From Elephas maximus indicus (lineage: Eukaryota > Chordata > Mammalia > Proboscidea > Elephantidae): DNA of 64,000 nucleotides. Location: contig NC_064839.1 of assembly GCF_024166365.1 (NCBI RefSeq), positions 16,354,878 through 16,418,877 of the forward strand, in the 5' to 3' direction. The position numbers and the translations under genes were made by a program. The notes below the pieces were generated by a model that did not search any database, was not told the origin of the DNA, and saw only the letters and a list, made by a program, of their open reading frames with translations. Shown here piece by piece: positions 34,401 through 46,400 of the stretch (positions are counted from its first letter, which is position 1; every line of letters begins with the position of its first letter).

Positions 34401-37400
34401 GCCAGAAGTGTTTGGAGCATAGAGTTGGAGCAAGTGGAGGGCATGTGACCTGATAATCATGATTTCAGGCTGAGAGAGGCAGGTGCACAGTGCGAGGTAA
34501 TTTGGCCACTGGGACCAGAGCAATGCCAAGTTCAGTGGCCAAGACCCTCTTCTAGGAGTTCAGGGTCTGATAGAGCACTGTCTGAACTTGCCTTACCGTT
34601 TGCTTTTTTCTGTGCATCTGAAGCCTGCCAGCTTCCATCCTTACAGGTTTATTTCTTCTCAAGCCAAAGTCATGTTGGGGAGTGCTGCTGAGTCATTAGG
34701 GTGGCTTTGCACATGTTGATTTCACCATTTAACTTCCAGAGGGCCCAAGAACTGACAGCTGATGTCTGCTCAGACAGTTCTCTCAGAAAAGCCCTCTTGG
34801 TGGAGATGTCCTTTGAGGGGAGACCTGAGCAGTGAGAGGCAGCTGGCCATCCCAAGATCTTGAGGAAGAGCAGTCCAGGCAAAGGGAGCGGCAAGAACAC
34901 AGGTCCTGAGACGGGAGCAAAACGCAGCATATTCGGGGAAAGAGAGAAGAGAAGGCCCCATGACTGGGACCGGACCAATGGAGGTGGCAGTAAAGAGAGG
35001 TGTGGCCAGAGAGGCAGGAGGGGTCAGGTCACTGAGGACCTTGAGGGCTGTGGTGAGGGGTTTAGATTTTATTTCAAGCACCATGGAACACCATTAGAAG
35101 ATTTTCAGCAGGGCCGTGATGTGATCTGATTTGCGTTACAGAAAGCTCACTTTGGCTGCCCTGTGGGGGATGGGCTTTGGACAGGCAAGAGTGGAGAAAA
35201 AGAGATCAGGTAGGAGGTTGGTCCTTGAGATAAAGGAGGTGACGGTTTCCTGGACTAGGATGGTAATAAGAGAGGTGGTGAGAAGTGCTTAGATGCACAA
35301 TGTGCTTTGAAAGAAGGGCTGTCAGGATTTGCTGATGGATTGGATGTAGGATGTGAGGGAACTAGAAAACAGGCGTGAGTTGTAGGTTTTGGGGGTAGGC
35401 TTTGGACAACGAAATGGACCTTTTGTGATGTTGCTTGCTGATGGGGAAAGTCTGAAGGAATCAGAGTGGTTTTTGGCAGGGAGGAGGGGGGAATCCAGGA
35501 GACTGATGTTATCTGCTCTTCTTGAGAGCCTGCCCAAATGGGAAATCCATTCCTAAAGGTAGGAATTCACTCCCAACTCAGAACTTTTGTGTTGGGCTGC
35601 CTAAAAATGTTTTAGTTGTAGTCCACAAACTGAATATGGTCCATCAGTGGGAGTCTTACTGTTCAACAGAATGTTGAAACAATTCATAAATTGCACACGT
35701 GTGTTAGTTTTACTACTTACATGAAAGCGACTTTCTCTTCAGGGCTTTGCTTTTGGCCTGTCACAGTGCCTTTGCTGATTTTCTTCACTCAGCTAACCAA
35801 TCCTATTTTTTTAGCTTCATTTTCTGTGTGTTGATTTCAGGAGAAAATGAGAGAAGAGGCCCATCCTCAAGAGTCAGAATTCATAACATAGTTGATTGTA
35901 ACATTTTCCAAAAATGTTAATCTGATACTCATTTTTTTTTCTAAAATATAGTCTATGCCAAAAACTGTCTGGCTAGTCTACAGTAATGCTTCTGTTTACA
36001 AGGACCTCCAATTAAATGTTCCTTGTTGTTGTTGTTAAATTATACCATCAATAGAGATAAGCAAATGATGAGAAAAAAAAAATCTTGTTGACCAGATTAC
36101 CTTTTGAAATGTCTATTATGTGTGCAAAGAGAGATGTAAAGTATAGAGGTGGACATACAAGACTGGACCTTAGGAGATAAGTCTAAGATGGCGAATGAAA
36201 TCTGAGAGTCTTCAGTGTAAGGGTGGTCTGTAAAGCCACAGGAGCAGATGCAGTACTCTAGGAGAGAGGACAGAGGCCTGGAGCACCCCAGCATATAGAG
36301 GAGACCAAGAAGGAACTGCTGGTCAGGTTGGAGGATAATCAAGCAAGGGTGGGGTCACCACAGCTAAAGACGACAGTGTTCCCAGGGGGAAGGAAATACT
36401 GCAAAATGTTGCAAGGAGATCCAGTCAGGTAAGGACAGGTAATTGACCATAGTCTTTGGCAAGATCTAAGTTGTGTGATAAAAGCTGTTTTAGTGGAGTT
36501 ATGGGGGTAAAACCCTGGCTGGAGTGGGGAGAGAGGAGAACTGGAAGTAAAGAAGAAAAGGAGACCGTGTGTTTCACTGATGTAGGGAGCAGAGAAACAG
36601 GGCAGTATCTGGAGGCAAATATGGGACCAAGAGGATGTTTGGTGAGGCTGATTTTTTTTGCCAAAGGGAATACCCCAAGCAAGAAAAGGTGGAGTGATGA
36701 CATGAGTTGAGGTCCTTGGGAAGGCAAGAGGGTATATGGCATCCAGTGCTCAAGTGGAGAGTCAGCCTGTGGCAAGAGCAGGTGCACCTTCCATGATGAT
36801 AGGAGAGGAAGGCAGGGTGTGTGGGTGCAACAGGTGAATTGGTGGAATTAGTGATGGGGAGATGAAGTAGCTCCATCTGCTTGCCTGTGGACAAGTGAAG
36901 TTGAGACAGGAAAACATGGGAGAGGTGACCGGGACATCAGAGCTTTGAGGCAGAAGGAGGAGGAGTAAAATCATTATCTTGGGAAGTGGAAAAATTAATT
37001 TATGGGAAGGCACAAAAATTAATTGTTGTTGCTTGCCTGAAACTTGTGTTGGGCCCAGGGGCAGACAGTGAGGGTTTTTTTTCCTCTCTTATTCTCTCTC
37101 AGTTTCTTAGGTACAGGTGTGATATGTTGTAGAGGAAGGGGGAGGGGGCAAGAGAATTATGGAGGGGAGTTAACAAAGGAGTAGATACTGTGGCAGACCA
37201 CAGACTCAGCAGGGATTCCAGGAAGTCAGGCTGGAGTGCATGTTGGACAGCAAGAGGGCATTAAGGTCCCTGGAAGGCAGCCCCCTTCTTGAGTCCTTCT
37301 CTTCATTATGCAGACTCTAGATAGTCAGAAATCCATAGACACTGCAGACCCTATAGCTTTCCTGACTTTCCCTCCTTTCTCGTCCTTCTGTGGAGCAGCA

Positions 37401-40400
37401 GGTTCCAGTGTTAGCCCTGTCATTTTCTAAATGTTCTTATAATTACTTAATTTGGGGAGGGTGCCTAAAGCATAGACTTTTCATGAGGCATGCTTGGAAC
37501 ACTATTGCAGAGATTTACAGCCATGACTGATACAGTCTCGTTTGTGCCTAGGTGCCTGAAAGAAGACCCTGCTACGATGTCACTACTGCAGAGAAGCCTC
37601 GATCCTGAGAAGACGCTGGGTCTGGTAGATGTGCTCTACACAGCTGTGCTGGACCTAAACCGCTGGAGGGCAGGGAGGTGGGTGTCCATGTCAGTCACCT
37701 GGATTAGCTGTGCCCTTGGTTTGCTTTCAGGTCCAAACCGAGGGGCATGGTAACCATATACAATCTCAGGTGTCCTCTTGTCAGTGATAGTACAGTACGT
37801 GGATAAATAAGGCAGAAAAGAACTTTTTGGTAACTTTTTATATTTGGAATACTGTAAGAGTTTAGCAAAGTTGCAGGAATAGTGCAGAGAACTGCCATGT
37901 GCCCTATACGCAGACTCCCAAAGTAGTTAACATTTTTGCCTCTTTTTGGTCATATGAGAATAAGTTGCAGATATGATATCCTTTTACCCGTCAGAAGGAC
38001 TTTTAACCCAACTTATATTCTCCTAAGGGCAGAAAACTAAGGACAGAGAAATGTTTACAAAATCTACTTAGATCCTGCGTGACATTTACTTATAGCTGAA
38101 AGTAGCTGACAGTTGCCAGATTATCTCCTAATGAACTGTTAAACTTTAGAACTGGTAGGGACTTCAAACATCTGGCCTGGCCCCCTCCCTCTTTCTTTAC
38201 TCATTAGCGTACAGAGACCCAGAACAGTGAAATGACTTACCCAGTGTCAGCCATCACTCACCTGCCTCAGTTCCATCCCCTGCCCGTCGCCCTAGCTCTA
38301 GAGCTCTCTTTCACTACAGAAAAAAGTGCTCAGAAAACCTTGGGAGTAACACCTGTCTGTTCTTGGCACCAACTGTAAATATTTCCAAGGACGATGGCGC
38401 CACGTAGTATCCCAAGTCGTCCCCACCCTCCTCTCCGTCCTGCACAGATCTGTCCTGTGCAGATCTGTCCTTGTCCCTCTACGGGTCTGTCTGACTCTTG
38501 GACCCCGTCCTCCAGCCACAAAGCTGGCCTCTGCCCCGTGCATCCCCACTCTCGGCACGCTTTGCTCACCAGTGCTACGGTTGGAGGGTTTCATTGAAAC
38601 TCTTCAGGCTAGAATCCTAATGTAGTTTCCCCCGCCCTGTGCTGTACACTACATACCTAATAAATACAGACAGCAAGTGTTTAAATTAGGTATACTTAAA
38701 ACCCTTGAGTGTTCATTTATCTATACAACAAGCAGACCTGATGTCAATCAGAGAGGTCTTTATTGTTCTAAATGTCTTTTTTAAATACAGAAAGGTCCAT
38801 TTCGTTGTCTAATTTGTATACTCGTCTTTTTTTTTTTTTTTTAATAATAATTTATATAAAAGGGAACAAGCTTTACCCTGTATTCAGATCCAGCTGCAAA
38901 GAGAGATATGTGACTTTGGGAATCAGGCTGACCTGCCTTCTGGAAATGGAAACAAATCTTCAGGCCTCCAGAAGACATTTGCCAAACTGACATCCCGGTT
39001 CACCAAGAAAGCTTCGTGCACCAGCTCTAGCAGCAGCACAAATTATTCCATCCCAAGTACCCCTTCCAAAAGCATCTTCATAGCTGGATGTTCCGAAGAG
39101 AAGGCCAAAATATCCAGTAATATTGATACAAGGTTACAAAGCATCTTGAACATTGGTAATTTCCCTAGAACTACAGACCCTTCACCGTCAGCTCAGAATT
39201 CTGGTCATCAAATGGCCAATGGTTTTCTCATGGAGAGGCCAGAGAACTTCCTGCATGGTGATGACGGAAAGGACGAGAAGGGTATGAACTTACCAACCGA
39301 TCAGGAAATGCAGGAGGTGATAGATTTTCTCTCGGGCTTTAACATGGGCCAGTCCCACCAGGGTTCCCCACTGATGACAAGGCATAGTTCTGCTGCCACA
39401 GCCATGGTGACTGAACAGAAGGCAGGAGCCGTGCAGCCACAGCAGCCCCCACTGCCAGTGCCCCCTCCACGCGCCCCCCCGGCTGGGACACATACACCTC
39501 TGACACCCCAGCTGGGGCTGGCACCTCAGCAGCAGTCCCCAAAGCAACAACAACCCCAGGTCCAATACTACCAACACCTGCTCCAACCCATTGGCCCTCA
39601 GCAGCCCCCTCCCCAGCCACGGGCACCTGGAAAATGGGTCCACGGCTCATCCCAGCAGCCAGCACAGCCTGTCGGAGCAGGTCTGTCTCCTCTTGGCCAA
39701 TGGCCTGGCATATCTGATCTCAGTTCTGACTTGTACAGCTTGGGTTTGGTGAGCAGCTATATGGATAATGTGATGTCAGAGGTTTTGGGACAGAAACCAC
39801 AGGGACCTAGAAATAACACCTGGCCAAACCGTGACCAAAGTGATGGAGTCTTCGGGATGCTGGGAGAGATTCTGCCTTTTGATCCAGCAGGTATGTGTGG
39901 CCCTCCTGGGGTTTGAACATAAAATGTAATCACTGAGGGCTTCGTGGCCTTCCACCACAGCCTCACTGTGGCAGTGAAATGACATACTCCCCCCTTTAAA
40001 GACCCTTTCTCGATGTCTGGTGGTAAGCGTGAGGCAGATCTAGCAAGAGTGGGAAACTGGTGAGAATGAGCTGAGAAGGTAAGCAGAACTATTTTTCTCA
40101 TTTTATGAAGGACAGAATTGAGGCTCAGAGAAGTTACTTGAATTGCTCAAAGTTTCATAGTTCAAGCGGACTCCACTGTGGGCCTTCTCATTCCTGGGAG
40201 CCAAGCAGCTGACCCTGTGGGGGGTACATTTTTCTTGATTACACATCTGTTCTTTGTGATTCCTTTTTGCCTAAGCATCTAGGACCCTGAAGAACCGCGA
40301 AAAGTAGTAAGGCACTCTCCTGCCTTCACAGAATACAGCTTCTCCTGGCCCAGACTGTAAAAACACACCCACACACACACCCCGGAGTCATCTTGGGAAA

Positions 40401-43400
40401 TCAGAAAAAGAACATAGAAACAAAACAAAAATGAACTAGAAAGAGGGAATTAATTAAGGATTTAACTATTAGCCAGTTGCCAGGGAGTCAGCTCCAACAC
40501 ATGGTGACCTCATGTGTATCATAGCAGAACTGTCCTCCATAGGGTTTTCGGTGGTTGATTTTTTGGAAGTAAATCTTGAAGCCTTTCTTCCAAGGTGCCA
40601 AGCACATTTACTGTTTGTACCACCCAAATCAAACTAGGTGTTGTCCGGTCCAGCTGCACTTCATAGTGTTTTTAAAGCTGTGGCCTTTGAGAAGCAGATC
40701 GCCAGACCTTTTTTTTGAGGCACCAAAGTTTTGGTTAGTAGTTGAGTGCTTAAGTGTTTGAACCACCCAGGGACTCCTCCTTAAGGATGAAAACCAAAAT
40801 TAATTAAGTTAAAAAGAAAAGGAAATTGTAAATAAATCTAAAAGTAGATCCTTAGAAGACCAGTTAAAGGGATAAACCAATTTATTGTGAGCCTGATTAA
40901 GAGAGAACAAAATAAAACAAGATTAGGAAAGAGAAAAGAGATACAAAGACATAGGAGAGATTAAAAACATTTGAAGAGATCACTACATACGACTTCAAGG
41001 CAACAAATTTGAAAACAGTACAGGATGAGTGACTTCCTAAGAAAACATATGTTACCAAAATTGCACCAAGAGGTGGAAAACCCACCTAGATCTATTTCAA
41101 GAGACGGGATTAAGAGAAAAAGGTACCAGGAGCAGTTGATTCTTAGCCAACTTTCATCCCATTTTTAAGGAACAGATAAACCAAAGTTATTTAAACTAGT
41201 TCAGGCACAGAAAAAGATAATTCCCCAGCTCATTTTTTATGAGGCCAACATAACTCTACCATGAAGACTTCGTAAGGATAGTATTAAAAAGCAAATTGTA
41301 GAACTTCTGACTTACGGAAATGGATGGATTCGAGAAGAGCCAGCAATGTATCAAGAGAGTAATAAATCATGACTAAATCTGGTTTATATCAGGGGTTTAG
41401 AGTAGTTCAGTGTAAGGAACTCTGTTCATGTACAGTCACCCATTTAAATGAGAAAAACTGATCTGATCAATAGATGTTGTAAAGATATTCACTAAAAGAC
41501 ACCAGTGAGTCTTAAAAAATAAAAGTAAAATAGGAATTGAAGGAAACTTCTTTAAAAAGACTACCAAAACCAAGAGCAGATGGTACCTTGTATGATGAAA
41601 CACAAAATCATTTCAGTTAAAATCAGAAACCAGATAGAGACATCTGCAATCACCAGTAGTGTATAACTTTATCTTGAACTTCCTAGCAAATACAGCAAGA
41701 CAAAAAAGAAATAAGTGGTATAGTATAAGATTTAGGAAAAATAGATTAAAAAGCCACATCTCTTTGCTGGTGATAGGATTGGGAAGAAAATGTTTCCCCA
41801 ATAAAAAAACTTAGGGAATTAGTAAGAGTCTAGTAAAATGGGGAGATGCAAGAAAAATATATAAAAATCAGTTCCATTATATGGAAATGGTAAATATATT
41901 TCACTCACAGCAGGAATACTATAAACTGTTGTAAATACATGTAATAAATATTTATATAATACCACCAGAAGAGGAGATTCCGTGCTAAAAACACCCCAGC
42001 ATTAACTATGAAAAGTGGAAATGCTTTCTTATGTCTTCCAAAAATTCCTCATACTGCTGCTTCTGCCTTCTTATTCTTGCTGTCCTTGGGTAGGTGGAGC
42101 TAGGGAACCTTTGTCTACAGCCGTGGGACCTAGGAAGGATGTGCAGTTCTACCCTGCTTTTTCAGAGCAGGCCCACCTAGCTGCTGCTGATGGGTGGGCA
42201 TTGCACGTTTTCTTAATTGATGATAAATGGTCTGTACGTTTCATGACAGTCTAACTAAATCCAGGGTTTCGGCAGGATTTTACCATCTATTGAGGCTTGA
42301 CAATTTTTACCTCCCTAGTCTATGAATCCTGCTAGCTTTTCCTTCTGGGTGTTTCTTGGTAATAAGACCCGCAAGTCCTTGATGTAGCTTCCTACAGACT
42401 CCTCTCCAAGAGCATAAGGTCTGCAGAGCCCTTTGTGCCAATTAAGGAAGGGCACACCTTTGGGCAGGTGAAGTACAGGAGGCACCCTCTCTGGGGGTGG
42501 CGGGCATGGTTTGACCTACTAAGGTGGGTGGCCTTGATCTCAGCCCTACTCTCCCCTTGTCTGAGCAGCCTCATGCAGTGGCCCCACGGCAGGGCCTTGA
42601 GAACAATAATGACAGTTATGATGAGAGGAGTGTGCCCTAGCATCTTCCACCAGGTATGAAGCGAAGAACTACACACTGCTGAATCGTGTTCAGTTTGTTA
42701 CCCATAGATATTTTCCTGCCACATCTGTCTGACTCTTTGTTTAAATGTCATCTCTGCTGGTTTTGCTTTCATGTGTCCTGCCCTGCATGTCCTTATCCAG
42801 CTCTGTCCAGTGTTTCCTGTCACCTCTTCATAGAATCTGAAATTTCATCTTATTTTTGCCCCTTACTACTTTCAGAAACTGAGCAGGTCTGCCGTCCAGC
42901 ATCCAGAGACATTCAGGGTCTAAGCCCACTGAATCAAAGTTTGGCCCAAGTAGAAGTGGAATGTTATTCTCTACCTAGCTAACCCTGATGCTTTGATAAC
43001 CACTTGCAGGTTATGCGTTGGTCAAAGTTACCATCTGACTTTCTAAGTTCAGAACCAGACATTGAAAAATTAGAAGTAACTAGTGTTTGTCTTTAAAATT
43101 TAGTCATGATAAATCAAGCCCTTTTCTTTTCTCTGTCTTTCATTCACATTCAGCCTGTCTGTCCTAGACGTAACCCTTGCTGACAGTCCCTGCACAGACC
43201 ATTCCCCAACGTCAGACCTATGTGTTGAAAGCCCCCATCTCTTCCTAGAAGGGCGCTGGACATAGCCTAGAACCATAGGCCTGGAGCCCCTGGCCACTTT
43301 TCATTGTTCTCAGAGGGTAGAGAAGGAACCAAGAGGCCAATTTGGCCCCAGACTTAGCCCATTCCTTTGTCTCAACACAGTGGGCTCAGACCCAGAGTTT

Positions 43401-46400
43401 GCACGCTACGTGGCAGGAGTCAGCCAGGCAATGCAGCAGAAGCGGCAAGCCCAACATGGCCGCAGGTCAGGCAACCCCCGGGGCAACTGGCTGCCCATGG
43501 ATGATGCCCACCGGACCTGGCCTTTACCAGAGTTCTTCACGGAAGGGTGAGTGTGGGGTATGGCAGGGAAGCCAAGTGTGGGAACTGATGTCCTCCATGG
43601 AACCCGTGAGAAGGAGGCTCTGTGGCCGTTGTGTGTTCTTGTCAGGCACAGTGTAGTTACAAACCCCCAAGTGAGAGTGACACACGGTTAAAGCTTCAGA
43701 GGGTCAGGATTTTGTGACTGACCATAGGATGCTGATGTGGCATGATGTGCCCCCGTGAACACTCCATCAGTACAGACTGATGATTTTAAGGCAGACTGCA
43801 GCCCTGGCCAAGGCTCTTATTCGACGGTATTTGTGAAACAGCTCTGTGTTTCGTATGGTCTTTATGCTGATATGAGTGTGGCTCTGAACCATGTGGCTTA
43901 GGGAATACTATCACTGGAGCCTACACAGAGCAACAGGGTATGGTTCAGATTCTAGTGTATTGAGAGAATTGTGGATTTTCATCATAAAGACAACTGGGGG
44001 GTTATCTTTCACGTCCCTTATTGCTACCTGGGCAGAAAATCTGGACAGCTAAAAACCGTCCTAACTTCTTTTTTGTAAAATAAATTTCATATACAAACTA
44101 CAGGATTCTGAGAAGAATATGTGTTGCTCTTATAATAAGGGGAATGAAGAAAACCTCGAGTTTTTAGAAGTGAGACAAGAGACCACTATTTGATTATGAA
44201 ATGAGTACAGGGTAAAGACTGCTCTTTTAGGGCTTGGGTAGAGGGTGGTGGCTGGCCTTGGGGCTGTCAAGCCAGTGTCCAGGCTGGCTATAGGAGGCTT
44301 CTGTCTTTGGCTTTTAGGGACGGCCTATCCAGTGGCTGGTCAGGCGCTCAGGGAGACTCAGCCAGCTCAAGCGATGAGACATCCTCCGCCAACGGAGACA
44401 GCTTATTCTCCATGTTTTCAGGGCCTGACCTTGTTGCTGCAGTCAAACAAAGAAGGTATGAATGATTTCTACCAAAGAGAGGAGAGAAGGGCGGGTGAAT
44501 TTCTCCCACAGTTATTTCTCTAGAGGGAACAGTAGCCCCATCTCTCCCAGTCTGCTTTGTGTGAACAAAGCAGAGGGATCCTGATCCCAATACTGGCTGT
44601 AGGCCTCTCAGGAACACCTTCAGGAGGTGTTCTCCACCAAGAAGAGCCGGTCTCGGTTTGCTGAGGCCTGCTATGGTTGCTAACCAAAAGGTCAGCAGTC
44701 GGAATCCACAGGCGCTCCCTGGAACTCTATGGGGCAGTTCTACTCTGTTCTGTAGGGTCGCTATGAGTCAGAATCGACTTCATGGCAATGGGTTTGGTTT
44801 TTTTGTTTTCTATGGGGACACCACACAGGCTTGTAGCCCAAGTGACTTACGTAGGGTTGGGTTTTTGCTGACGTAAGTCTCATTCAGTGATAGCTAAGAA
44901 TACCACTGAGACTGGCAGGGGAAGATTGGGACACAGGGTCTGCCGATGCTGGTCTCTGCCATCCAGGAAGCAGCCCTCTCAGTGGGACGAGCGGGGCCAG
45001 GACAGCCAAGTTCTGTCAGGACTCACCAACAGGCTATTCAACTACAGATAAGGGCTTGGCCTCTGACCCTGAACTTCTGTCTTTCCAAGGTGGGACTGGA
45101 TATAATGACCTCAGAATGGTTTTCAGAGCTGAAAAAATAATAATATAGTATATGAAGATCTAAGACGTTTTCAAAAGTAGTCACAAAAATTAAAATGGGC
45201 CCCAAAATAAGAATGTGAATAGAAAGAAGCAGAGAGAGTTGCAGGTGTGAGGAACCACAGGGCCAGCTGCGGTGGCAAGAGGGACGTGGCTGGGAAGGGA
45301 GAGAGTGCAGGGCCACCTGGGCAGGGAAAGGGAGGCCATGTTCTTTGACACCATGTCACAGGGTCAGGCTTCATTGAATACACAACGGGGAACAGGTAGG
45401 TAAAGACTGAGGGGCACCCAGTTAGGATACACAGAATGGCATCTGTGGTGATGACAGGGATCACTAACACACGTTTGGCTGCTTTCTGTGCGCCAGGCCT
45501 AGGTTAAGCACTTTCTGTACATTTCTTAATGCTCACAACCTCCATATGATATGGGTTTCTATTTTTACCCCGTTTGCAGGCGAGGAAACTAAGGCTCAGA
45601 GAAGTTAATTCATTTCATTCTGTGGCGGTACCTATCGTGTGCCAGGCACTGGTGATACCAGCAGTGAACAGAATTCCCTCCCTCATGGAACGTACATTTG
45701 AATGGGGGAAGAGTTAAGCAAAAGGTTAGGTGCTATAAAGAAAAATAGAGCAGGGTGTGCGACAGACCGTGCAGGGAGAGGCTGGTTTTCTGCTTTCAGA
45801 AGGGTAGTCATAGAAGGCCTGTCTGACAAGCAGAGAGCTGATCACAGTGAGGGAGCAACCGTGAGGGCTTGGCCATGGGGTTTGTGAGAGAAGAATCGAG
45901 GATGACCTACAAGCTTTTGACCTGAGCATCTGTGAAAGGGATGCTGGGAACTGAGATGGAGAGGACAGCAGGGGGGAGCAGGTATGAGCCAGGCTGGGCA
46001 GTAAGACTTCTGCTTTAGACATATTAAATTTGAGAGGCCGATGAGACATCTGAGAAGAAAAAAAAAGTCTTCTCTAGTCCCACCTCTCTGCAGAGACCAC
46101 TGTCTGTGTTGGGAGTGCTGACAGAGCTTGACTGTACCTGGCTGTGATCGGGCTACCCCCGGCTTTTTTCACTCACCATCGTCCGTGTCGTAAGTAAAAC
46201 TAGTGGCCTGTTGTTTGTATGTCACATACCTCCAGTGCATAGTAAACAGTCAATATCTGTTGAATAAACTCACAAAAAGCCAGAGCTGGGGTACTCTGAG
46301 AGAGCAGCTAAGCAATGCCTGCCTCACCCACCACCACCCACCTGTGAGGCTTTGCAAGGGCTGACCCACCTCTTCCCTTGAACACAGTGGATCTGGATCC

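Larger units (their letters stand above)
32776..37551. other. GARRE1: GARRE1 intron f-g
   Basis: 4.8 kb. Ancient interspersed repeats occupy about 33690-34260, 34670-35520 and 36095-36980. The stretches 32776-33690, 35530-36090 and 36990-37551 show no gene or repeat that I recognise. Confidence 0.55.
39891..43380. other. GARRE1: GARRE1 intron h-i
   Basis: 3.5 kb. It holds an AfroSINE (40470-40778) and an old L1 ORF2 fragment (about 40790-41990). 39891-40465 and 42000-43380 have no recognised gene; 40355-40382 is a CA-rich run. Confidence 0.55.

Noticed and set aside
39290-39665. Antisense frames of 108-117 residues within GARRE1 exon h
   Set aside because: They are complements of the CAG/CCN-rich coding strand, which seldom produces stops.
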